Below are positions 9,090 through 17,807 of a DNA stretch of 62,982 nt, piece by piece. The position numbers were made by a program, and so were the translations under genes. Where the stretch lies: the NCBI RefSeq assembly GCF_900177535.1, contig NZ_FXAJ01000014.1, positions 1 through 62,982 of the forward strand. Direction: 5' to 3'. The notes under the pieces were generated by a model. The model searched no databases. It was not told the origin of the DNA and saw only the letters and a program-made list of their open reading frames with translations. This stretch comes from Priestia filamentosa (GTDB lineage: Bacteria > Bacillota > Bacilli > Bacillales > Bacillaceae_H). How positions within the stretch are numbered: position 1 is the first letter of the stretch; every line of letters starts with the position of its first letter.

Positions 9090-9117
9090 AGTTAACATAA
9101 CACCCATTTGAGGAAGT
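9090..9117 (-). other. dif-like (XerC/XerD) site 2, inverted orientation
   Basis: On the plus strand this reads AGTTAACATAA, centre CACCCA, then TTTGAGGAAGT. On the minus strand the arms are ACTTCCTCAAA and TTATGTTAACT, matching B. subtilis dif at 9 of 11 and 10 of 11 positions with a 6-bp centre. It is the only good site in this orientation and faces site 1 across the germinant-receptor block. Confidence 0.75.
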
Positions 9118-9120
9118 AAA

Positions 9121-9163
9121 AAAGAGTAAACTCGTTCAATAACAATGAGTTTACGCTTTTTTA
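9121..9163 (-). terminator. Terminator after the GPH symporter gene
   Basis: GTAAACTC (9126-9133) pairs with GAGTTTAC (9147-9154), with A/T runs on both sides, so it can work in both directions. On the minus strand it follows the symporter stop codon and leads straight into the XerC arm of dif-like site 2. Confidence 0.8.
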
Positions 9164-9169
9164 CTTCTT

Positions 9170-10549
9170 TTATCTTCTCGCATTTAATTCAGCAAGAACA
9201 CGTTTATGTTCTTTTTCATCCAATTTATAGAGATAAATAGCAAATAGCTCAATAATGATAAAAATTGCTGGAATCACTGTCATGGTAAGCAAAATCCCAT
9301 GTAATGCTGTTGTTGTTTGTGTATGGTTAGCCACATAGCCAAATTTAGAAAGAATAATACCTGGAACGATCCCGCCAATTGCCATTCCAAATTTGAAGAA
9401 GAAGTTTACAAGGGAATAGATGACACCGCTTGCACGTTTACCAGTCTTATATTCCCCATAATCAATCGTTTCAGGAATCATTGCCCATGTAAAGGCCCCT
9501 GCAGTAATAGTACCTAATGCCGAGACTAATCGTCCTGCAAACACAAGGGGAACAATGGATGGAGGAATGATAAATAAGGCTAATAATCCGATCGCCTTAC
9601 AAGATAAAGCAGTAAATAGCAATTTCTTCTTACCCATAACTTTATACAATGTCGGAATTAATGGCATAAGTATTAGAGCAGGAAGCGTTCCTATTAATCC
9701 GTACCATTTTACTAAATCCGGCCTAGCAACGTTATACGTAACATAATAAATACCAACGGAGTTAATGATTGAGTTGACACCAAAGTTGAGAAGAAAGAGA
9801 AAGCACAAAATCACAAGGGGACGATTGACTCTCAATTGCTTAAAAATATCCTTATAGCCAACTTTTGATTCTTCTTCAGAAATCTGTACTCTTTCTTTTG
9901 TGCTGAGGAAAGATAAAATTAACAGAATGGCACCAGTAACTCCCATGATAGACATTGTAATTTGCCAACCTATACCTGTATTCCCTGTTGCTTGTGTAAA
10001 AATTGCAGCTAAGAACGGCACACCAAATGCAACAATCATTCCGCCTCCGTTGGAAAATAGCATTCTGATTGATGTTAAACTTACAATCTCTTTGGTATCT
10101 TGTGTAATAGCAGAAGTAAGCGCTGAATAAGGGACGTTTACTGTTGAATAGGTAAGTGATAATAAGATATAAGTAATATAAGCATAAATTATTTTTCCTG
10201 TATCAGAAAATTCAGGTGTGGTAAAACAAAGAATGGCAACAACCGCAAATGGAATAGCACCATACAAAAGATATGGGCGGAACCTTCCATATTTCGTATT
10301 TGTTTTATCAACGATTGTACCGATAACCGGGTCCATCAAGGCATCTATTATCCGAACAATCAGGAACATCAGTCCAGCTGCGGCAGCCGAAATGCCAAAA
10401 ACTTCAGTATAGAAGAATAATAGATAACTACTTACTGTTTGATAAATAAAATTACAGGCTAGATCCCCAGTGGCATACCCGATTTTTTCTTTCATTTTAA
10501 TACTTTTACTTGAATTCATTTTTATTTGTCCAGCAACACTTGGCCTCAT
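9170..10549 (-). CDS. GPH-family sodium:sugar symporter
   Basis: A 459-residue, twelve-TM transporter of the glycoside-pentoside-hexuronide:cation symporter family (MelB, XynP, UidB relatives). The N-terminal EKIGYATGDLACNFIYQ, the FFYTEVFG segment, the DALMDPVIGTIVDKTNTKYGRFRP loop (here split as DALMDPVIG and NTKYGRFRP) and the PETIDYGEYKTGKRASG motif near residue 355 are family hallmarks. AAAGGAGG lies 6 bases before the ATG. It lies downstream of two Gfo-type dehydrogenases and a ThuA-like gene on the same strand but is separated from them by 730 bases with a strong hairpin, so it probably has its own promoter. Likely substrate: an oligosaccharide or glycoside used by that locus. Confidence 0.9.
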   Translation of the reverse strand: MRPSVAGQIKMNSSKSIKMKEKIGYATGDLACNFIYQTVSSYLLFFYTEVFGISAAAAGLMFLIVRIIDALMDPVIGTIVDKTNTKYGRFRPYLLYGAIPFAVVAILCFTTPEFSDTGKIIYAYITYILLSLTYSTVNVPYSALTSAITQDTKEIVSLTSIRMLFSNGGGMIVAFGVPFLAAIFTQATGNTGIGWQITMSIMGVTGAILLILSFLSTKERVQISEEESKVGYKDIFKQLRVNRPLVILCFLFLLNFGVNSIINSVGIYYVTYNVARPDLVKWYGLIGTLPALILMPLIPTLYKVMGKKKLLFTALSCKAIGLLALFIIPPSIVPLVFAGRLVSALGTITAGAFTWAMIPETIDYGEYKTGKRASGVIYSLVNFFFKFGMAIGGIVPGIILSKFGYVANHTQTTTALHGILLTMTVIPAIFIIIELFAIYLYKLDEKEHKRVLAELNARR

Positions 10550-11277
10550 TCAAATCCTCCTTTAATATTATTTGCGTTTTTAGCAAAAATACAAAAACAT
10601 CTTATTAACGCAGATTTGTAAACTCTTATAAAAACATGAAAATTGGTTTATTTACCGAACAAACTAACTGATTATTTATAAGCTCAAATTTCTCCTTTCT
10701 TTTAGCAGGTTCTTAGGGCTATCTCTTAAGGACTTAATCCAACATGCGGGTTAGTAAGTGGTTTAGAAGTAAATGCTCATTGTTTGTTACCGCTTACATT
10801 TGTTGCAGAAGGTTTTGACTGCCATGCAACTAAAAGTACAGGCAGTATAAGCAACGTTTATATCTGTTCGATATGTGGTGAAAAATCTTTTCTTACATCC
10901 TAAATTAACGGAACTTTTTTTGGGTGTGAAACAAGAGCAGAACTTGGGCAAGCTACACAGCCACCAGGGGGCAATTTTAGTGATAAAGATATCCTCGCAT
11001 GTATCTGCGCATTACTGTACCTACATTTCTTCATTCGCTCTAGTCATAGGGAACCGATAAGCTTAATAAAAGCTTATCGGTTCCCTATTCCCTTTCTATG
11101 TTCCTATAAGATTGCAAAATCGGTCAGAGACTTATTAGTAATAACTTTACATAAGTACAAAATGAAAACCTTGATGAAAGTTCTATATACGTTAGTAGTT
11201 ATGGACCCCTCTTTCTTTTCATCTAACCTCTGGCTTCATTCTCCCCTTCTTTTTTAAACTAAATTATTTTAATTTTC
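10550..11277. other. Long intergenic region with a cre-like box and a strong hairpin
   Basis: No convincing gene lies in these 728 bases. A palindromic TGTTACCGCTTACA at 10785-10798 differs at one position from the CcpA cre consensus; it could be a catabolite-repression site or a LacI-type operator for the symporter 236 bases downstream. A hairpin at 11046-11088 is described separately. Confidence 0.4.
11046..11088. terminator. Perfect 19-bp inverted repeat between sugar genes
   Basis: ATAGGGAACCGATAAGCTT (11046-11064) pairs perfectly with its complement at 11070-11088 across the 5-base loop AATAA. It lies downstream of the dehydrogenase operon and upstream of the symporter. There is only a weak T-run, so termination may be partial. 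Confidence 0.6.
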
Positions 11278-12372
11278 TTAAAATAGTTTTTGTTCTATTG
11301 GCAACGGGATTGGTCTGCTACATGTGCTCTCCATATGATAATACTTCCCATCGATTGATGAATTATGAAAACCGTGCATAGACTCTAATACATGGTAAGC
11401 TAATTGACCGTTGGCACGATAGCCTTTGCCCGCTATGATCGCCTGAGCCATATCTGCTACACCAAGACCTCTACTGTTTTGTGAATAGCCATAAGAAAGT
11501 GGTACATCTGTAAATTGCTTTTCTTCCTTTTTCCTAATTCGAACGGGACCTCCAAATGTATTTGGATCCGGCACTAACAGGGTTCCTTCACTACCATAGA
11601 TCTCGATTGGGGGCAATGAGGTTCCACCAAAGGCATCAAAACTCGTTGTAATTGTACCAACTGCACCTGATTCGAAATCTATAATCCCGGAAATGTGGGT
11701 TGGGGTAGAAACGGAAATTTTGGTTCCTTCCTTGGGTTGACTCGTTATCGTCCGTTCAGGATAGCTAATTCTAGTCGAACCTGCAAGCCGTTTAATAGGC
11801 CCCAACAAAGATATTAATGCGGTCAAATAATAAGGTCCCATATCAAACATCGGACCGCCACCGACTTTATAATAGAAGGCTGGATCTGGGTGCCAATGCT
11901 CATGACCTCGATTAATCATAAATGCTGATGCTCCAATTGGGACACCTATTTCACCTTGTTCTATTAAGTGAATAGCAGTTTGAATACCGGCGCCTAAAAA
12001 GGTATCAGGAGCACTACCTACCAACAAGTTATGTTTCTTAGCCGTTGCTAGAATGAGTTGACCCTCTTCAAGAGTAACTGCAAGGGGCTTTTCTGTATAA
12101 ACATGTTTTCCAGCATTAAGTGTCTTAATACAGACATCTGCATGTGCTTTTGGAATGGTTAAATTGATTACCAAGTCAATGTCAGGATCTGCAATCAACT
12201 CCTCTACAGAATAAACCCTAGGAATATTGTACTTCTCTGCCTGAGCCTTTGCGCGCTGTATATCTAGATCTGCACACGCAAGAATCTCAATTCTCTCAAA
12301 TTCAGGAAGATTTTTCATATAAATTGAACTAATAAACCCACATCCAATAATCCCGATATTTACCTTTTCCAT
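11278..12372 (-). CDS. Gfo/Idh/MocA family NAD(P)-dependent oxidoreductase
   Basis: A 364-residue protein with an N-terminal Rossmann motif GIIGCGFISSIYMKNL, then the family motif YTEKPLAVTLEEGQ near residue 95 (catalytic-type Lys in EKP) and a second GGGPMFDMGPYYLTAL segment near 190 that carries the substrate-binding Asp and Tyr. AGGAGG lies 8 bases before the ATG. These enzymes oxidise sugars or sugar acids, and some (ThuB) make 3-keto disaccharides. It is the last gene of lacI-dehydrogenase-thuA-dehydrogenase, all read leftward. Confidence 0.9.
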   Translation of the reverse strand: MEKVNIGIIGCGFISSIYMKNLPEFERIEILACADLDIQRAKAQAEKYNIPRVYSVEELIADPDIDLVINLTIPKAHADVCIKTLNAGKHVYTEKPLAVTLEEGQLILATAKKHNLLVGSAPDTFLGAGIQTAIHLIEQGEIGVPIGASAFMINRGHEHWHPDPAFYYKVGGGPMFDMGPYYLTALISLLGPIKRLAGSTRISYPERTITSQPKEGTKISVSTPTHISGIIDFESGAVGTITTSFDAFGGTSLPPIEIYGSEGTLLVPDPNTFGGPVRIRKKEEKQFTDVPLSYGYSQNSRGLGVADMAQAIIAGKGYRANGQLAYHVLESMHGFHNSSIDGKYYHMESTCSRPIPLPIEQKLF

Positions 12373-12397
12373 AGATTTAACCTCCTAATTTATTAAG

Positions 12398-13147
12398 TTA
12401 TTGGCTATCACCCATACCGCTATAAGAACGTCTATTTCCGTTACCTGTGGTACCGTAGTCCAAAGGAGGAAAATTTTGAGCCAGTTTCTTTCCTTCTGCA
12501 GCATATAAGAAACCACGTTGCATAATCTGAGACACTTCCGGCATATTAACAATGTTCGCCGAGTGACCTAAAGAACTATAGAATATCCGCCCATATCCCC
12601 AGCGTTTCGTCCAGACGACAGGCATATCAACGGCTTTATTAAAAGTATGTGGACCATCAATGATTGGAAAACGTGTAGTGGCTAATACTTCAACAGCAGG
12701 ATCGAAATGAAGATAATACTGCTCGCTCACGACCTTAAAATCAGTAAAACCATCTAAAAGTGGACTAGATGAGTGTTTAATATTTACCATGTATTCAACA
12801 CCATCGTTTCCGGGATGTGCCACCCAGTTCCCACCCGTCATGAACTGCCAATCTACATTATTCCGAAAAGAATCACACATTCCCCCATGACATCCGGCCA
12901 ATCCTACACCACTCATTACAGCTTCTGAAACATTAAGCACATACTTCTTTGGAATTTCTCCCATTGTCCAGTGAGGAACAATCAGATCCAAGGATTTTAG
13001 TTTTTCAGGGTCAGAGTAGGATTCCAAGTTATTAGAAACTTCTACGTTAAAATTCTCCTCTTCAAGAATACCGCGAAAAATTTCTGCTACTTGGTCAGGT
13101 TGATGACCATCCCATCCTCCCCATACAATTAGGGCATTTCTCTTCAT
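12398..13147 (-). CDS. ThuA-like protein (class I glutamine amidotransferase-like fold)
   Basis: A 249-residue ThuA-domain protein. I use the ATG at 13147, with AAAAGGAG 9 bases upstream, rather than the GTG that touches the ribosome site. Visible landmarks are NALIVWGGWDGHQPDQVAEIF, GVGLAGCHGGMCDSF (nucleophile-elbow-like region with Cys) near residue 90, and the TKRWGYGRIFYSSLGHSAN segment near 190. ThuA and ThuB act in trehalose or 3-keto-sugar catabolism in rhizobia. The pairing with two Gfo-type dehydrogenases here supports a similar oxidative sugar route. The exact substrate is not visible. Confidence 0.88.
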   Translation of the reverse strand: MKRNALIVWGGWDGHQPDQVAEIFRGILEEENFNVEVSNNLESYSDPEKLKSLDLIVPHWTMGEIPKKYVLNVSEAVMSGVGLAGCHGGMCDSFRNNVDWQFMTGGNWVAHPGNDGVEYMVNIKHSSSPLLDGFTDFKVVSEQYYLHFDPAVEVLATTRFPIIDGPHTFNKAVDMPVVWTKRWGYGRIFYSSLGHSANIVNMPEVSQIMQRGFLYAAEGKKLAQNFPPLDYGTTGNGNRRSYSGMGDSQ

Positions 13148-13161
13148 ATATAACACTCCTT

Positions 13162-14325
13162 TTAATCTAAGTCAGATAAATGAATCCATTGCCGATTTTC
13201 TATTGACAAGTCTACCGCTTCTAACACTTGCTGACATTTCACCCCATCCTTAAAATTAGGAATAGGTTGGCGATTCTCACGGAAAGAATTCATCAGCTCC
13301 ACCATTTCATGAATAAACGTGTGTTCATAACCAATAGTATGTCCTGGAGGCCACCATGCCTCCGCAAAAGCATGAGCAGGATCGGTAGCTAATACCCGAC
13401 GGAATCCCTGTACATCCTCTCTGTCATCAGTGAAGTATACTTTCAATTCGTTCAGTCGTTCAAAATCGAAAATTACACTGCCCTTGCTTCCGTTTATTTC
13501 AAATGAATTCGTACTGCGGTGTCCTGTTGCAAAACGTGTAGACTCAAAAGATCCAAGTGCCCCATTTTCAAAACGGGCTAGGAAAAGGGTTGAATCATCA
13601 ACGGTGACTGGGCCTTTGCCTCTATGACCACTGCTTGTTGCTGATAATCCTGTCATGTTATCTGAAATTGGTCTTTCCTTAATAAAGGTTTCATTCATAC
13701 CAATTACTTCAGTTATATTGCCAATTAAATAATGGGCCATATCAATAAGATGAGCCCCTAAATCCCCATGAGAACCAGAACCAGCAATTTCTTTCTGGAG
13801 TCTCCAAGCTAACGGGAAATTCGGATCCACCAGCCAATCTTGAAGAAACCATGCACGGAAATGATAGATTTTTCCTAACCTCCCTTCATCAATTAACTTC
13901 TTAGCAAGCATTACAGCTGGAGCAAATCGATAATTAAAGCCAATCATATGCTTCACCCTAGCTATTTCCGCTGCTTCTAGAATATCTCTCGAATCCCTTA
14001 GTGTAAGCGCTAACGGTTTTTCGCAAAAAATATGTTTTCCTGCTTGCGCAGCAGCAATGGCGATTTCCTTATGTACATCGCTCGGCGCATTAATATCAAT
14101 TAAGTCAATGTCCTCCCTTTGTAGGAGAGTTTTCCAATCTGTCGTGTATTCCTCCCAGCCGAATTGAGTGGCTGCCTTTGCAACATCGTTTTGATTGCGT
14201 CCACAAATGACTTTCATGTGTGGACGCAGAGTATCCGGGAAAAATAACGGGAGATCACGATAGGCATGACTATGGGCCTTCCCCATAAATTTATAACCAA
14301 CCATCCCAATTTTAATATTTTCCAA
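13162..14325 (-). CDS. Gfo/Idh/MocA family oxidoreductase, first of the operon
   Basis: A 387-residue dehydrogenase starting at TTG (14325), with GTGAGG upstream, and overlapping the end of the lacI gene by 14 bases, which implies translational coupling. It has GMVGYKFMGKAHSHAYRDLP at the N-terminus, HIFCEKPLALTLRDS near residue 95, and GDLGAHLIDMAHYLIG near 190 with the conserved His and Asp. The C-terminal part resembles large sugar-alcohol and levoglucosan-type dehydrogenases of this superfamily. It probably works with ThuA and the second dehydrogenase on one imported sugar. Confidence 0.9.
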   Translation of the reverse strand: MENIKIGMVGYKFMGKAHSHAYRDLPLFFPDTLRPHMKVICGRNQNDVAKAATQFGWEEYTTDWKTLLQREDIDLIDINAPSDVHKEIAIAAAQAGKHIFCEKPLALTLRDSRDILEAAEIARVKHMIGFNYRFAPAVMLAKKLIDEGRLGKIYHFRAWFLQDWLVDPNFPLAWRLQKEIAGSGSHGDLGAHLIDMAHYLIGNITEVIGMNETFIKERPISDNMTGLSATSSGHRGKGPVTVDDSTLFLARFENGALGSFESTRFATGHRSTNSFEINGSKGSVIFDFERLNELKVYFTDDREDVQGFRRVLATDPAHAFAEAWWPPGHTIGYEHTFIHEMVELMNSFRENRQPIPNFKDGVKCQQVLEAVDLSIENRQWIHLSDLD

Positions 14326-15364
14326 GAGGTTTCCTCACTTTCTCTGGTTTTAAGTTAGAAGATTCCCGTTCAATAACTGAAACGGAAAGCCTGTCCCTTA
14401 TTTCTCCAACTTCATCAGAACTTATTTGTTCCAAAACTCTTTTAGCAGCTAAATAACCCATATCAAACAATGGAACTTTCACTGTACTCAACGAAGGTGT
14501 AGTCATTTTGGAAACGTCGGAATCATCATAACCAATAAGAGCATAATCCTTACCAGCTTGGTAACCTTGTTGACTTAGTCCTTGTATCAAACCAATGGCC
14601 ATTCGGTCATTTCCTGCAAAAACAGCAGGATAATCCGTTATGAACTCTCCCATTTTTTCAGCAGCCTGAAAGCCACTTTTTCGGCTGTAATTACCTTCAA
14701 AAATCCATTCACTTACATATCTTATCCCTGCTTTGGACAAAGCATTTTGATATCCAGCCAAACGATCAGCACTATTTGAATATTCCATAGGACCATTTAA
14801 AAATAAAACTTTTTCAAAGCCTTTCTGTATCAGCAAAGTTACGGCTTGATAACTACCTTCATAATGATTTGCATCAATGAAATGGAATGGATATTCGGGA
14901 TAAGTTTGATTCACTAGGCAATACGGAAAATCAAAATCATGAAGCTTCTGCAGGGCCTCAATTTCACCAGATGTTCTTTTAGAGCCTAGGATAATACACC
15001 CATCAATCTTTTGGGTTAAAAATAGCTCAGCATAATCTTTTGGAGCATCAGCTGGTTGAAACAGAAGTAGTAAACCATATCCTACTTCACCAAGCTTTGC
15101 ACCTATTCCACTTAATAGTTCTGAAAAATAATGGGTAGAGAATACGTTCACTTTAGGCACATGCGGAACGACAACACCAATGTTACGGGCCTTTCCCGTT
15201 GCAAAACTCTGAGCAATAGCATTTGGACGATAACCCAATTCTTCCGCTGCCTGTCTCACCTTTTGGATGGTTTTCTTTCGAAGAGGACCAACATTATTAA
15301 ATACTCTTGAGACAGTTGCCTCTGAAACACCAGCTAGCTTTGCAACATCCTTTCTTTTGACCAT
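14312..15364 (-). CDS. LacI-family transcriptional regulator of the ThuA/dehydrogenase locus
   Basis: A 350-residue protein with the LacI helix-turn-helix at residues 3-25 (KRKDVAKLAGVSEATVSRVF), the hinge RPNAIAQSF, and a periplasmic-binding-protein-like sensor domain with GNDRMAIGLIQGL near residue 235 and IGYDDSDVSKMTTPSLSTV near 265. An AAGGGGGT ribosome site precedes the ATG. It is the first gene of the operon. An imperfect palindrome with a central CGCGCG lies at 15379-15396, just upstream of its start, and is a good candidate for its own operator. Confidence 0.92.
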   Translation of the reverse strand: MVKRKDVAKLAGVSEATVSRVFNNVGPLRKKTIQKVRQAAEELGYRPNAIAQSFATGKARNIGVVVPHVPKVNVFSTHYFSELLSGIGAKLGEVGYGLLLLFQPADAPKDYAELFLTQKIDGCIILGSKRTSGEIEALQKLHDFDFPYCLVNQTYPEYPFHFIDANHYEGSYQAVTLLIQKGFEKVLFLNGPMEYSNSADRLAGYQNALSKAGIRYVSEWIFEGNYSRKSGFQAAEKMGEFITDYPAVFAGNDRMAIGLIQGLSQQGYQAGKDYALIGYDDSDVSKMTTPSLSTVKVPLFDMGYLAAKRVLEQISSDEVGEIRDRLSVSVIERESSNLKPEKVRKPLGKY

Positions 15365-15378
15365 TCTTATACCCCCTT

Positions 15379-15625
15379 AATGTACGCGCGTTCATTTTTG
15401 GGTTTTTGTAAGGAATTACAAACAAAAAATGAACTTTTTATAACAAAAATAAACTCTAGTACACCTTCGATGATGTTCGTCAATATCCAAATGTACGCGC
15501 GTTCATTTTTGGGTTTTTATAAGGAATTGCAAACAAAAAATGAGCTTTTTATAACAAAAATAAATTCTAGTACACCTTCGATGATGTTCATCAATATCCA
15601 AATGTACACGCGTTCATTTTTTTAT
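15379..15625. repeat. 111-bp tandem repeat carrying CG-centred palindromes
   Basis: Two nearly identical 111-bp units (from 15380 and 15491; five differences) and the start of a third (15602) lie directly upstream of the lacI gene. Each unit begins with AATGTACGCGCGTTCATT (AATGTACACGCGTTCATT in the third), an imperfect palindrome centred on CG as in LacI-family operators. This puts three candidate operators exactly 111 bp apart next to the regulator's start codon. Confidence 0.75.
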
Positions 15626-15870
15626 AGGGAACTATCAAAAAACGAAATAAAACTTCTGGTAAAAATAATATCCTTCCTTTTTTGGATAATAGAAATAATT
15701 CCGTTCATCCTCTTTCTGAACGTTTGGGCTCCTATATTATTCAATATAGTTTTAATATCATTATTTGTCAATAAAATTATTAAATATTCTGAACATTGCA
15801 ATATTATTATCATTCGAATAATAAGCAATAAGCCCTCAAGCTTTTTAAAATTATAAGTATATCCATAACA

Positions 15871-15910
15871 AAGACCGCCCAGTATGCATTAGTGTATAAG
15901 GCGGTCTTAA
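15871..15910. terminator. Hairpin terminator between repeat region and XRE gene
   Basis: AAGACCGCC pairs with GGCGGTCTT around a 20-base loop. It lies downstream of the XRE-type gene (read leftward). Confidence 0.6.
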
Positions 15911-15967
15911 GTATATTTATGACATATAACTATTCGCTTTTTCACGACAATATTCCAATCTATAATT

Positions 15968-16180
15968 CTAGATATCAAAAAAGTCTTCTGCCTTTGCATT
16001 CTTATTTACCCTTTTAATAGCCGACATAATTTTTTTGATTGTAGGAACACTGGGATTACGTTTCCCTGTACAGATCTCACTAATTGTATGCCTTGAAACT
16101 TTAGAGTTTTTGGCTAGCCATTCTTGTGACCGACCTTCTACCACTAACCAATTTTTTAATCTATGTCTCTTGCTTCCCAT
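15968..16180 (-). CDS. Small XRE-family helix-turn-helix regulator
   Basis: A 70-residue Cro/CI-type DNA-binding protein. I chose the ATG at 16180 because GAGGTG sits six bases before it. The helix-turn-helix spans about residues 17-45 (GRSQEWLAKNSKVSRHTISE followed by ICTGKRNPSVPTI). It has no other domain, so it is probably a plasmid-encoded local repressor. It is divergent from the small membrane gene and FtsK-like gene to its right and may control them. Confidence 0.85.
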   Translation of the reverse strand: MGSKRHRLKNWLVVEGRSQEWLAKNSKVSRHTISEICTGKRNPSVPTIKKIMSAIKRVNKNAKAEDFFDI

Positions 16181-16343
16181 CACTTACACCTCTATCTTAT
16201 GTTTTCATATTCCCATCTATGCCCAATTTTTTAGGAGTTCATACATAAACTTTTTGGGGTTAGCAGAATTTTTCCATTAGACAAGGTAAGTTGAACAAGC
16301 CATGCCACATACACTCCACTATACCAACTTAGGAGGCGTTCAA

Positions 16344-16520
16344 ATGGTTACAGTCCTAGGAACAAGCCTGGTGTTATTCACGGTGATCTATGCAGAGAGA
16401 AAAGGATGGGTCGATAAAGAAAAAGTAAGAGTCATCATGCAGGTTGGAATGAATGTTGGTATCTTGGGGAGCTTGCTCTATTTTTTATATACCTTGTCTT
16501 CTTTCCTTCCCTTCTTATGA
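16344..16520 (+). CDS. 58-residue two-TM protein upstream of the FtsK-like gene
   Basis: I place the start at 16344 with AGGAGG at 16331-16336; the frame is open further upstream but without a ribosome site. The product has a helix at residues 1-16 (MVTVLGTSLVLFTVIY), a short charged loop AERKGWVDKEKVR, and a second helix at about 32-55. It is followed at 120 bases by the FtsK-like ATPase gene. I do not recognise a family. Small membrane genes often precede FtsK-like ATPase genes on Gram-positive plasmids. Confidence 0.55.
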   Translation: MVTVLGTSLVLFTVIYAERKGWVDKEKVRVIMQVGMNVGILGSLLYFLYTLSSFLPFL

Positions 16521-16640
16521 CCAGGGTTCCGACCAGGCTGGAAGGGAACAAGGAATAGGTTTATGATGATCAGAACAACATTTGGAAGCTTCCTTTTGTA
16601 AGGAACTATCTAAAGAAGATAAAAAGAAGGAGGAAGAATC

Positions 16641-17807
16641 ATGTGGGAACTCATGGCGATTCCGGTTTTAACAAGTGCCGCAGCCTTATGGTTGGGAAGG
16701 AATACATCGAGTGAGGAACATCGTATCGTTCAACAGACCTTTGAGCACTACCATATCCATGTGAAAGACGGTAAAAACAACCGATATCCTCAGCTTGTTC
16801 GGGAGTATAAAAGTACGAAAAGAATTAAGCTCATTTATCGCACACCTTTAGCTTTAGAAGAAAAAACCTTGCGAACGTTACAACAGATTTTATCCGTCAC
16901 CTTAGATCAGGAGGTGAACGTATCCTTTAAGAAATGGCTTATCATTGAAATTTCAAAGCATAAAATGCCTTCGTACGTTTCTTACCAAGACGTCCCCTCT
17001 CGTAAGGGATGGATGGTCCCATTAGGGAAAAATCATCAGGGGTGGCATTTCCACCATTTTGACCATACGCCGCATACCACCATCTCGGGGACGACTCGCT
17101 TTGGAAAAACGGTGATGATGAAAGTCATGATGACCTATCTGATTGAGCATCATCCATGGGACGCTCAATTCATCATCATCGATTTAAAAGGTGGATTAGA
17201 GTTTGATCGGTATCAAAACCTTCAACAAGTCAAACGTATAGCCAGTAATCCCATAGAGGCCTTGTACGCCTTGAAACAGGTCCAGAAAGACATGAAGGAA
17301 CGAATGGAGCATTTTAAGCGTCAAGGATGGTCTAATATTGTAGACACTCCCCTCTCCCAACGTCTGTTTGTTTTCATTGATGAAGCCGCCCAACTCACGC
17401 CTGAAAAATTTATGGAGAAAGAAGAAAAGAAGACGTTAGCGCAGTGTCAATCGATCCTTAGTGAAATTGCCCGCCTAGGAGGCGCTCTGGGCGTTCGATT
17501 GGTGTATGGCACCCAATACCCTACCTCGAATGTATTGAATGGCTCCATCAAGCAAAATGCAGATTTAAAGGTGAGTTTTCGGCTGGGCAGTGATTATGCG
17601 TCCAAGGTAGCCCTTGATGCTTATGGAGCCGAAACTTTACCTTCGGATATTAAAGGGCGTGCGTTGATTAAAACGCATGAAGTGAAAGAAGTGCAAGTCC
17701 CCTACCTCACTCATGAGGAGATATGGAAACGGATTGGAGGCTATGAAGTTGCAAAACAAACAGTTGTGCCAAACGAGACAGGAGAAGATTATGTACGCCT
17801 TGGATAA
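16641..17807 (+). CDS. FtsK/SpoIIIE-like DNA translocase ATPase
   Basis: A 388-residue P-loop ATPase. The Walker A motif GTTRFGKT is near residues 150-157 and the Walker B LFVFIDEAAQL near 242-252; the sensor-like region GTQYPTSNVLNG is near 290. An N-terminal hydrophobic stretch (ELMAIPVLTSAAALWLG) may anchor it. GGAGGA precedes the ATG. Proteins of this size with this motif set are found on Bacillus plasmids next to replication-relaxation genes and resemble ConQ/Orf21 coupling proteins of ICEs, so a role in plasmid DNA transfer or segregation is plausible. The stop codon overlaps the next gene's start. Confidence 0.85.
   Translation: MWELMAIPVLTSAAALWLGRNTSSEEHRIVQQTFEHYHIHVKDGKNNRYPQLVREYKSTKRIKLIYRTPLALEEKTLRTLQQILSVTLDQEVNVSFKKWLIIEISKHKMPSYVSYQDVPSRKGWMVPLGKNHQGWHFHHFDHTPHTTISGTTRFGKTVMMKVMMTYLIEHHPWDAQFIIIDLKGGLEFDRYQNLQQVKRIASNPIEALYALKQVQKDMKERMEHFKRQGWSNIVDTPLSQRLFVFIDEAAQLTPEKFMEKEEKKTLAQCQSILSEIARLGGALGVRLVYGTQYPTSNVLNGSIKQNADLKVSFRLGSDYASKVALDAYGAETLPSDIKGRALIKTHEVKEVQVPYLTHEEIWKRIGGYEVAKQTVVPNETGEDYVRLG

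Noticed and set aside
11142-11170. XerD-like arm ACTTTACATAA
   Set aside because: 10 of 11 in that arm, but the partner arm at the right spacing matches only about 3 of 11.
15380-15856. 158-codon frame across the 111-bp repeats
   Set aside because: No ribosome site, the third unit breaks the pattern, and the repeats are better explained as operators; kept only as an alternative in the findings.
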